A stretch of 5,113 nt of DNA, from contig JAUWYH010000123.1 in the NCBI GenBank assembly GCA_030615975.1, positions 1 through 5,113 of the forward strand, read 5' to 3'. This document shows positions 1-5,113 of the stretch, one piece after another. Numbering within the stretch: the stretch's first letter is position 1; the number at the start of each line of letters is the position of its first letter. This DNA comes from Candidatus Aminicenantota bacterium. Its GTDB lineage: Bacteria > Acidobacteriota > Aminicenantia > Aminicenantales > Aminicenantaceae. Both the position numbers and the translations under genes were made by a program. The notes under the pieces are model-generated. The model was given only the letters and a program-made list of their open reading frames with translations. It had not been told where the DNA came from and made no database searches.

Positions 1-33
1 AATCAAAAAAATTATGAAGGGCTGACTCCGAGA

Positions 34-870
34 ATGAAGAATAAATACACCACTCAAAAAGAAGTCCATATTTCAGGGATAGGAATCCACTCCGGAAAAC
101 ATGTGGATCTTCGATTAAGGCCTTCCTCTTTGGGAAAAATAGTTTTTCGAAGAACCGATTTAGGGAATTTAGAATTTCCTCTTGATTGGAGAAAAATAGA
201 GGCAAAAAATAATATTTCTCTTGTATACAAAGGATATAAGATTCAAACTTTGGAACATTTGTTAGCTGTTCTTTATATCTTAGGAATAAATAGCTTGATT
301 ATAGAAGTAGAAGGAGATGAGATCCCTATCATGGATGGGAGTGCTTCTCCTCTTGTCCAATCTATTCTTAAAGCTGGAGTCGACGTTCTCCCTCAGAAAA
401 AAAAATCCATAAAAATTCTTAAGCCTTTTACTATTCAGGAGAAAGAAGCTTATGTTTCATTCTTTCCCGATAGAGAATGTAGAATGACCTATTTTATTGA
501 ATTTGATCATCCTGCCATCAAAAGGCAAGAGCGAAGCTTTCTTATAGATTTAGAAAATTTCATAAAAGAGATAGCCCCAGCTCGTACTTTTGGCTTCTTG
601 AAGGATGTTCCTGATCTCAGGGCACAAGGTTTAGCCCTCGGGGGTTCGCTTGAGAATGCTGTAGTCCTGGATGAGAAGGCCGTCATAAACGGTCCTCTTC
701 GTTTTCCAGATGAGTTTGTCCGTCATAAGATATTGGATTTTATTGGAGATCTTTCACTTACAGGTCATCCTCTCATCGGACATTTCAAAGCCCATAAAGC
801 CGGGCACAACCTTCATCTTAAAGCAGTTCATTTTCTTTTAAAAAGCCCAGAATTCTGGAGATATGTTTGA
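34..870 (+). CDS. lpxC: UDP-3-O-acyl-N-acetylglucosamine deacetylase (LpxC)
   Basis: LpxC is the zinc-dependent cytoplasmic deacetylase that removes the N-acetyl group from UDP-3-O-acyl-GlcNAc, the committed step of lipid A synthesis. The whole two-domain enzyme is present in 278 residues, at the short end for the family. Visible signatures are GIGIHSGK (15-22), TLEHLLA (72-78) with Glu74 and zinc ligand His75, MDGSASP (100-106), PARTFGF (182-188) with Thr185, HKILDFIGDL (231-240) with zinc ligands His231 and Asp235 plus Lys232, and AHKAGH (253-258) with catalytic His258. The 27-residue spacing from His231 to His258 equals that between His238 and His265 of the E. coli enzyme. No FabZ fusion is present. 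The ATG at 34 places GIGIHSG at the usual distance from the N-terminus. The frame is open back to base 1, so the start rests on family alignment and a weak GAAGGG (16-21) rather than on an upstream stop. All key residues are intact, so it is probably functional. Confidence 0.97.
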   Translation: MKNKYTTQKEVHISGIGIHSGKHVDLRLRPSSLGKIVFRRTDLGNLEFPLDWRKIEAKNNISLVYKGYKIQTLEHLLAVLYILGINSLIIEVEGDEIPIMDGSASPLVQSILKAGVDVLPQKKKSIKILKPFTIQEKEAYVSFFPDRECRMTYFIEFDHPAIKRQERSFLIDLENFIKEIAPARTFGFLKDVPDLRAQGLALGGSLENAVVLDEKAVINGPLRFPDEFVRHKILDFIGDLSLTGHPLIGHFKAHKAGHNLHLKAVHFLLKSPEFWRYV

Positions 871-1019
871 TATGTCCATTCACCTTAAAAGATAAAAAAA
901 TCACCCTGAGAATCATCCTTATAGGCTATTTACTTGTTTCTTCAGCTTAATCAAAATGATTTTTCTGTTAAAGGTTTTTATCAAATGAAGATGAAGTCTT
1001 ATCCGATATAGATTTTCCC

Positions 1020-1048
1020 TTGTCAAATTCACTCTTCTGAGATAGAAT
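1020..1048 (+). promoter_or_regulatory. Predicted sigma70-type promoter for the TPR-glmU-glmS operon
   Basis: A -35 box TTGTCA (1020-1025) and a -10 box TAGAAT (1043-1048) each match the sigma70 consensus at five of six positions and are separated by the optimal 17 bases. Transcription would begin near 1055, leaving a leader of about 34 bases before the GTG start at 1089. The position fits a three-gene operon whose later junctions leave no room for further promoters between genes. The call is from sequence match only; AT-rich DNA gives chance matches, but both boxes plus exact spacing are better than typical background. Confidence 0.6.
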
Positions 1049-1076
1049 GGTTGATACCACAAATTGAAGTCTTTAA

Positions 1077-1083
1077 GGGAGGG
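1077..1083 (+). promoter_or_regulatory. Strong Shine-Dalgarno site that fixes a GTG start
   Basis: GGGAGGG lies five bases before the GTG at 1089 and contains GGAGG, the core complement of the 16S rRNA tail. An in-frame TAA at 1074-1076 closes the frame just upstream, and this GTG is the first possible start after it. The next ATG (residue 24) lies inside the first predicted TPR helix and has no comparable site. Confidence 0.8.
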
Positions 1084-1088
1084 AAAAA

Positions 1089-1601
1089 GTGGCAGAAGAA
1101 AAAGGAAAAGTTAAAAAAGATGATTACCAAAAAGCCCTTACAGCTTACAATCAAGCTATGAAGGTTTTTCGCAAGGGGGGATATGAAAAAGCAGCTGAAA
1201 TGCTGAAAACTCTCCCAGAGAAGCATGCTTCCGAAAAAGAACTTGTGGATCGGGCTCAAATCTATATTACGATCTGCAAGGTAAGGCAAAAAAAAGAAAA
1301 AATTCTGCTAAAAACATTTGAAGATTATTATCAATACAGTGTTTATAAAATTAATCAAGGAGAATTCAAAGAAGCGCTTAAATGGTTAGAGAAGGCTCGC
1401 CAGATAAAGCCTAAAGAAGGTAAAATTCTATATTTAATGGCTGATGCCTATTGTTTAATGGGCAATACAGAAGATTGTTTAGAGCAATTGAAGAAAGCTA
1501 TCCAGATTGATAAATATTTTAGCATATTGGCTCAGAATGAGAGCGATTTTGAAAGTCTAAAAGAGGATAAGAAATTTAAGCTTATAACCAGAATGGCATG
1601 A
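1089..1601 (+). CDS. Small cytoplasmic TPR-repeat protein, function unknown
   Basis: This is a 170-residue, lysine- and glutamate-rich helical protein with no signal peptide or membrane segment, so it is expected to be cytoplasmic. TPR-like helix pairs are visible at about 16-49 (with GGYEKAAEML, 30-39), 78-110 (NQGEFKEALKWLEKARQIKP, 89-108) and 111-143 (MGNTEDCLEQLKKAIQID, 124-141). A less clear helical stretch lies at 50-75. The tail (about 144-168, with SDFESLKEDKKF at 152-163) resembles the capping segment often seen after a final TPR, where a DF-x-x-L motif precedes a short basic/phenylalanine stretch. TPRs bind other proteins, but no partner or enzymatic domain can be named. It is first in the operon and its stop overlaps the glmU start by four bases (ATGA), so it is made together with GlmU. 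It could be an adaptor for cell-envelope enzymes; that is inference from position only. Confidence 0.88.
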   Translation: MAEEKGKVKKDDYQKALTAYNQAMKVFRKGGYEKAAEMLKTLPEKHASEKELVDRAQIYITICKVRQKKEKILLKTFEDYYQYSVYKINQGEFKEALKWLEKARQIKPKEGKILYLMADAYCLMGNTEDCLEQLKKAIQIDKYFSILAQNESDFESLKEDKKFKLITRMA

Positions 1602-2977
1602 AAAAAGAGTTTCTTGTTCTGATCCTGGCCGCCGGTGAGGGAACCAGATTCAAATCAGAAAAAATAAAGGTGCTTCACACCCTGATGGGAAAATCTATGC
1701 TCCAGCTGGTGTTGGATTGCGTATTTAGGTTAAGGCCAGAGAAAATCCACATAGTGGTAGGCTATCAAAAAGAAGATGTTATGAAGGCTGTTCTCTCCAG
1801 AAAAGTTGACTTTGTCTTCCAGAAGAGACAATTGGGGACAGCTCACGCTGTGCTTGCTGCAAGGGAGGTTTTAAAGGGAGATAGAGAAAGAGATTTACTC
1901 ATCATCAACGCAGATTTGCCATTGCTCAGAGCTGAGACTTTAAAACCATTCTTGAGTCTTCACCAAAAAGAGGGAAACTCTCTTACATTTTTAAGTGCTG
2001 AATTAGAGAATCCTGCAGGTTTTGGCCGTATTCTCCGTTCGGGAGATAAGATAATAAAGATTATCGAGGAGAAAGATGCGACACCTTCTCAGAGGAGAAT
2101 AAAAGAGATCAACGCAGGAGTTTATCTTTTTAAAATCAAAGACCTTCTTCAGGCATTGCCCAAGGTTTCCAATCAGAACAAAAAAAAGGAATATTATCTT
2201 ACAGATGTTATAGAAATATTGATTAATGAAAACAAAAAGGTCGGATTGTACAAAACATCCCTTCTTGAAGAAATAACAGGCATCAATAGTCGCTATGAGC
2301 TGGCCAAAGCGATAGAGGCTATTCGAGAGAGAAAAGTCAAATCCCTTACAGAGAAGGGAGTTACAGTTTATGATCCTTCCACAGCCTGGATTGACCTTGA
2401 TGTCAAGATAGGCCAAGATACTACTATCTATTCCTCTGTGATTGTTGAGGGGAAGACAGTAATCGGGAGTCAATGTCAGCTTTATCCTTTTGTCCATATC
2501 ATCAATTCCAGATTAGGAGATAGAGTAAAGATATTAAGCTCAACCATGATAGAGGAAAGCTCGATAGGGGATGAAGCTCAAGTGGGGCCATTTACCCATT
2601 TCCGGCCGAAAACAGTCATTCAAGAAGGAGCAAAGGTAGGGAATTTTGTAGAGATGAAAAACACCACATTTGGCAAACACTCCAAAGCCGGGCATCTTAC
2701 CTATTTAGGAGATTGTAAGGTGGAAGGGAAGGTCAACATAGGGGCAGGAACCATTACCTGCAACTACGACGGAAAAAAGAAGCATAAAACTTTTATCGGA
2801 GAAGGAGCATTTATCGGTTCAGGGACAGAACTTGTGGCTCCTGTAAAAATAGGGAAAAAAGCCTATGTGGGAGCGGGTTCAACAATTACCGAGAATGTCT
2901 CATCTGAATCTTTGGCTATTTCCAGGGGAAAACAGGTGCAAATACTTGGTTGGACTAGAAAAAAAGGGAAAAAATAA
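1598..2977 (+). CDS. glmU: Bifunctional GlcNAc-1-phosphate uridyltransferase / glucosamine-1-phosphate acetyltransferase (GlmU)
   Basis: GlmU makes UDP-GlcNAc in the cytoplasm. Its C-terminal domain acetylates glucosamine-1-phosphate with acetyl-CoA and its N-terminal domain transfers UMP from UTP. The 459 residues cover both domains at normal length. Uridyltransferase signatures are LAAGEGTR (10-17) with Lys24, QLGTAHA (78-84), NADLPL (104-109) with metal-binding Asp106, GFGRI (141-145), EINAGVY (170-176) and GIN (228-230) with Asn230. From about 255 a left-handed beta-helix of hexapeptide repeats follows, with Arg336, Lys354, catalytic His366 in AGHLTYLGD (364-372), NIGAGT (380-385), CNYDG (388-392) and Arg443. 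Two motif positions differ from the common form: Ile23 where Pro usually precedes the lysine, and Ala105 where Gly usually precedes Asp. The ATG overlaps the TPR gene stop and has no strong ribosome site nearby, suggesting translational coupling. The stop overlaps the glmS start by one base. Confidence 0.98.
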   Translation: MKKEFLVLILAAGEGTRFKSEKIKVLHTLMGKSMLQLVLDCVFRLRPEKIHIVVGYQKEDVMKAVLSRKVDFVFQKRQLGTAHAVLAAREVLKGDRERDLLIINADLPLLRAETLKPFLSLHQKEGNSLTFLSAELENPAGFGRILRSGDKIIKIIEEKDATPSQRRIKEINAGVYLFKIKDLLQALPKVSNQNKKKEYYLTDVIEILINENKKVGLYKTSLLEEITGINSRYELAKAIEAIRERKVKSLTEKGVTVYDPSTAWIDLDVKIGQDTTIYSSVIVEGKTVIGSQCQLYPFVHIINSRLGDRVKILSSTMIEESSIGDEAQVGPFTHFRPKTVIQEGAKVGNFVEMKNTTFGKHSKAGHLTYLGDCKVEGKVNIGAGTITCNYDGKKKHKTFIGEGAFIGSGTELVAPVKIGKKAYVGAGSTITENVSSESLAISRGKQVQILGWTRKKGKK

Positions 2978-2979
2978 TG
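2964..2979 (+). promoter_or_regulatory. glmS ribosome site and TAATG stop/start junction
   Basis: AAGGG (2964-2968) sits eight bases ahead of the glmS ATG (2977-2979), inside the last codons of glmU. The glmU stop TAA (2975-2977) shares its last A with the glmS ATG. This arrangement supports ribosome re-initiation and roughly equal output of the two enzymes. It leaves no leader in which a glmS-type riboswitch ribozyme could reside. Confidence 0.65.
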
Positions 2980-4806
2980 TGCGGTATTATCGGCTATATA
3001 GGCAAAAAGAATGTAGTCTCAGTCTTAATGGAGGGGCTGAAAAAACTTGAATACAGAGGATACGATTCAGCCGGAATTGCTGTTGTCAACAGAAATCGAG
3101 TCAAGATAAGGCGAGTTAAGGGAAAAATCAGCTTGCTGGAAAAAAGCCTCGAGGAGAAACCTATCGAGGGAAGCTACGGAGTCGCCCACACGCGCTGGGC
3201 CACCCACGGCCGCCCCTGCGAAGAGAACGCCCATCCTCACCGTGATTGTACAGGAACTTTGGTAGTTGTTCATAATGGAATTATAGAAAACTATCTTCCT
3301 TTAAAGGAGAAGCTTAAAGCAGAGGGACACAAATTTCGCACAGAAACCGATACAGAAGTGATTGCTCATCTCGTCGAGAAATATTTCAACTCTTCTTTGG
3401 AGAAAGCTGTCCAGAAAGCAATCAGGAAGCTTGAGGGAGCGTATGCTATTGCTGTTCTTTCCACTAAAGACTCCGGAAAAATTGTAGCTGCAAAAGTTGG
3501 GCCTCCAGCAGCGATCGGTTTAGGGGAGAAGGAGTTTTTTATCTCTTCTGATATCAACCCTCTTCTGAGTCATACTCAGAAAATTGTCTTCCTCGAAGAT
3601 GAAGAAATGGCTGTTTTTAATGAGAATGAAGTGAAGTTTATTGATTATAAAGGAAATTCCCTGGAGAAAAGGGTTGACCACATCTCCTGGAGCCCGCTTA
3701 TGATTGAAAAAGGAGGATTCAAGCACTTTATGCTCAAAGAGATATTCGAACAACCTCAAGTTGTGAGGGATACTCTTAATGGAAGAATGTCTCTTGATTC
3801 TGGAAAAGTGTGCATGGATGAGATAGGCCTTTCTCCTCAGGTTCTAAGGAAAATAAAAAGAGTGGTTATTATTGCTTGCGGCACATCTTATCATGCTGGA
3901 CTTGTGGGAAAATATTTCATCGAAACCTTAGCCCAAATTCCTGTTGATATCGAGTTTGCTTCAGAATACCGTTACCGGGATTTTATACTGGATAAGGAAA
4001 CTCTTGCCGTTGTCATTTCACAATCTGGAGAGACCGCTGATTCTCTGGCTGCGCTGCGGTCTGTTAAAGAAAAGAAAGCACTTTCCCTTGCCGTTTGTAA
4101 TGTAGTGAACTCCTCGATAGCCAGAGAGACAGAGGGAGTCCTCTATACCCATGCAGGGCCAGAAATTGGTGTTGCAGCCACCAAGACTTTCTCTGCCCAG
4201 ATGGCTGCCTTGGCTCTGCTTGCTCTCTATTTGGCTCAGATAAAAGGAAAAATAAATAAAAAGGAATCTCTCTCCTATATTCAGGCTCTGCAGCGAATCC
4301 CACATAAAATGGAAAAAATTCTCAATCAGGCTGAATCTATCGAGAAATTGGCTCTGGATTTTGTCTCCTTCTCCCATTTTCTGTATTTAGGACGCTGGGT
4401 CAACTTTCCGATAGCTCTGGAAGGTGCCCTCAAATTAAAAGAGATTTCTTATATTCATGCAGAGGGTTATCCAGGAGGAGAGATGAAGCACGGTCCTATT
4501 GCCCTTATTGATGAGAAAATGCCAACCATGGTCATTGTTCCCAAAGATAGAGTCTATGAAAAGATGTTAAGCAACATATCTGAAATCAAAACGAGAGTCG
4601 GATACATCCTGGCTGTTGCTTTTGAAAATGATAAAGAAATTCACGGCAGGGTCGACAAGGTTATACCCATTCCGTCTGCTAATCCTCTTTTCACTCCATT
4701 TTTGACAGCTCTTCCCTTGCAGCTTTTCGCTTATTATATAGCCTCGATAAGAGGAGCAGATGTTGACCAACCCCGAAACCTGGCCAAGAGCGTAACAGTC
4801 GAATAA
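2977..4806 (+). CDS. glmS: Glutamine-fructose-6-phosphate aminotransferase, isomerizing (GlmS)
   Basis: GlmS converts fructose-6-phosphate and glutamine to glucosamine-6-phosphate and glutamate, the entry step to UDP-GlcNAc. At 609 residues it equals the E. coli enzyme in length. The N-terminal class II glutaminase domain starts MCGIIGYIG, so Cys2 becomes the N-terminal nucleophile after Met removal. YRGYDSAG (26-33), HTRWATHG (71-78), HNGIIENY (99-106) and ETDTE (123-127) follow. Two SIS sugar-isomerase domains follow, with CGTSYHAG (301-308), SQSGETADS (348-356), the LKEISYIHAEGYPGGEMKHG segment (487-506) with Glu489 and His505, and the conserved tail NLAKSVTVE (601-609) with Lys604. These match the E. 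coli catalytic positions Glu488, His504 and Lys603 when counted from the mature cysteine. It is the last gene of the operon. One odd feature is a short, strongly GC-rich codon run over residues 69-81, listed separately; the encoded protein there is fully normal. Confidence 0.99.
   Translation: MCGIIGYIGKKNVVSVLMEGLKKLEYRGYDSAGIAVVNRNRVKIRRVKGKISLLEKSLEEKPIEGSYGVAHTRWATHGRPCEENAHPHRDCTGTLVVVHNGIIENYLPLKEKLKAEGHKFRTETDTEVIAHLVEKYFNSSLEKAVQKAIRKLEGAYAIAVLSTKDSGKIVAAKVGPPAAIGLGEKEFFISSDINPLLSHTQKIVFLEDEEMAVFNENEVKFIDYKGNSLEKRVDHISWSPLMIEKGGFKHFMLKEIFEQPQVVRDTLNGRMSLDSGKVCMDEIGLSPQVLRKIKRVVIIACGTSYHAGLVGKYFIETLAQIPVDIEFASEYRYRDFILDKETLAVVISQSGETADSLAALRSVKEKKALSLAVCNVVNSSIARETEGVLYTHAGPEIGVAATKTFSAQMAALALLALYLAQIKGKINKKESLSYIQALQRIPHKMEKILNQAESIEKLALDFVSFSHFLYLGRWVNFPIALEGALKLKEISYIHAEGYPGGEMKHGPIALIDEKMPTMVIVPKDRVYEKMLSNISEIKTRVGYILAVAFENDKEIHGRVDKVIPIPSANPLFTPFLTALPLQLFAYYIASIRGADVDQPRNLAKSVTVE
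3181..3220 (+). other. GC-rich codon patch inside glmS
   Basis: Thirty-three of these forty bases are G or C, in a gene that is otherwise plainly AT-rich. Thirteen consecutive codons (residues 69-81, the HTRWATHGRP motif) all end in G or C, including GCC, CAC, CGC, GGC, CCC and TGC. Flanking codons return to A/T-ending forms. The encoded motif is conserved and correct, so only the synonymous choice is unusual. See the findings for possible causes. Confidence 0.8.
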
Positions 4807-4807
4807 G

Positions 4808-4858
4808 CCCTTTAGGGGAATGGTCCCTATATAAGGCCCGATGAGGGCATCGGCCCTA
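4808..4858. repeat. Cluster of inverted repeats between convergent genes
   Basis: Two adjacent hairpins fill the gap between the glmS stop and the stop of the opposing gene. The first pairs TAGGG (4813-4817) with CCCTA (4825-4829) around a seven-base loop. The second pairs CCGATG (4838-4843) with CATCGG (4848-4853) around AGGG; after one C/C mismatch it extends by AGG (4834-4836) with CCT (4855-4857). TAGGG at 4813 can alternatively pair with CCCTA at 4854-4858, enclosing the whole 46-base unit. Neither strand has a clear T-run after the stem, so this is not a textbook intrinsic terminator. It could be a terminator serving both strands or a copy of a dispersed palindromic (REP- or MITE-like) element. 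Confidence 0.65.
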
Positions 4859-4859
4859 C

Positions 4860-5113
4860 TTACCACTTCAACTTTATCATCACCCTTGCTTGGCGAGGCA
4901 GTTGTCTTCCCCAGACCTCTCCAAAGATAGGAATGTCTTCTTTCACGTAAGAGATGGGTTTTTGTGAGTTGAGGAGGTTGAAAAGATCGAGCCTGAGAAT
5001 CATTGTCATGCTTGGAGGAAGCCCGAAGCTTCGAAGTTTAAACTCTTTTTCTATTCCCGCATCGAAGTAAAAATGGGATGGAGTTTTCCTTGATCCTCTG
5101 GTTTCGGGAAAGG
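4860..5113 (-). CDS. C-terminal end of a probable TonB-dependent outer-membrane receptor (partial)
   Basis: An open frame on the minus strand enters from the right edge and ends at a TAA (complement of 4860-4862), giving 83 visible residues; the start lies outside the window. The sequence has the alternating polar/hydrophobic pattern of outer-membrane beta-strands: HFYFDAGIEKEFKL (13-26), then MTMILRLDLFNLLNSQKPIS (35-54), then a closing strand GRQLPRQARVMIKLKW (68-83). The DLFNLLN-type motif near the end, the P-R-x-A-R turn before the last strand and the terminal aromatic residue are typical of TonB-dependent receptors, whose last residue is usually Phe or Trp and is recognised by the BAM machinery. 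Such proteins import siderophores, vitamins or glycans across the outer membrane; the substrate cannot be told from this fragment. It converges on glmS with only 53 bases between stops. Another outer-membrane barrel family is the main alternative. Confidence 0.78.
   Translation of the reverse strand, partial: FPETRGSRKTPSHFYFDAGIEKEFKLRSFGLPPSMTMILRLDLFNLLNSQKPISYVKEDIPIFGEVWGRQLPRQARVMIKLKW

Larger units (their letters stand above)
871..1088. other. Intergenic gap between lpxC and the TPR-glmU-glmS operon
   Basis: This 218-base AT-rich gap has only very short reading frames and no RNA gene I can recognise. There is no GC-rich stem followed by a T-run that would be a clear terminator for lpxC. 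The right half carries a good sigma70-type promoter and a strong Shine-Dalgarno sequence, annotated separately. The left half (about 871-1019) holds nothing I can name, so read-through from lpxC into the downstream genes cannot be excluded. Confidence 0.7.

Noticed and set aside
1..33. Possible end of an upstream gene, with stops at 15-17 (TGA) or 23-25 (TGA) in two frames
   Set aside because: Only five to eight codons are visible in either frame and nothing in them identifies a protein. A close upstream operon partner of lpxC is plausible but cannot be chosen from this.
970..1010. Short ATG frame and weak AAGA/TCTT stem in the lpxC downstream gap
   Set aside because: The frame is seven codons with no ribosome site, and the stem is only four A/T-rich pairs, too weak for a gene or terminator.
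2003..2497. A 164-codon open frame on the minus strand inside glmU
   Set aside because: It is antisense to well-conserved GlmU sequence, has low-complexity Phe/Leu/Ile-rich composition from AT-rich antisense codons, and no ribosome site or motif supports it.
2865..2980. A glmS-type metabolite-sensing ribozyme or other leader element ahead of glmS
   Set aside because: The glmU stop and glmS start share a base, so there is no untranslated leader; the upstream sequence is fully coding for the GlmU C-terminus.
4567..4866. A 99-codon open frame on the minus strand overlapping the end of glmS
   Set aside because: It lies antisense to the conserved second isomerase domain of GlmS and its product has no recognisable motif. 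The real minus-strand gene is in a different frame and ends at 4860.
905..5005. A 12-base match CCTGAGAATCAT found near 906 and again near 4992
   Set aside because: One exact 12-mer pair is expected by chance in a window of this size, and the second copy is coding on the minus strand. No flanking similarity extends it.
5025..5044. Overlapping short palindromes (GAAGCTTC, CTTCGAAG, AGTTTAAACT)
   Set aside because: They lie within the codons of the minus-strand receptor tail, encoding an ordinary strand region, and are short enough to be chance.

Overview
The window is a stretch of AT-rich bacterial chromosome. It carries the front end of lipid A and amino-sugar metabolism and belongs to a diderm (outer-membrane-bearing) organism. 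Two independent signs support this: an intact LpxC, the committed enzyme of lipid A synthesis, and the C-terminal strands of what looks like a TonB-dependent outer-membrane receptor at the right edge. The phylum cannot be fixed from the sequence. The overall look would fit an uncultured lineage near Acidobacteriota/Aminicenantota, but that is only an impression.

Layout, left to right. lpxC (34-870, +) is complete and its start lies very close to the left edge, so an upstream gene in the same operon is possible. A 218-base gap follows, holding no recognisable gene or clear terminator, but with a good sigma70-type promoter at 1020-1048 (TTGTCA, 17-base spacer, TAGAAT). That promoter appears to drive a compact three-gene operon: a small TPR-repeat protein with a GTG start (1089-1601), glmU (1598-2977) and glmS (2977-4806). 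The two junctions overlap (ATGA and TAATG), so translation is probably coupled throughout. After glmS comes a short 53-base gap filled with inverted repeats. Beyond it a gene on the opposite strand ends convergently (4860-5113, minus) and runs off the right edge.

How the genes fit together: GlmS makes glucosamine-6-phosphate from fructose-6-phosphate and glutamine. GlmM, which is not in this window, isomerises it to glucosamine-1-phosphate, and GlmU acetylates and uridylates that to UDP-GlcNAc. UDP-GlcNAc feeds peptidoglycan and, through LpxA and then LpxC, lipid A. The window therefore holds the supply side (glmU-glmS) next to the committed consumer (lpxC). The TPR protein is the only member without an assignable role.

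The core genes are ordinary. The points most worth a second look are the sharply GC-rich, G/C-ending codon patch inside the glmS glutaminase motif, the unannotated receptor C-terminus on the minus strand, the palindromic cluster between the convergent genes, the TPR gene locked into the glm operon, and two small departures from consensus in GlmU active-site motifs. I see no evidence of a novel defence, mobile or regulatory system here.
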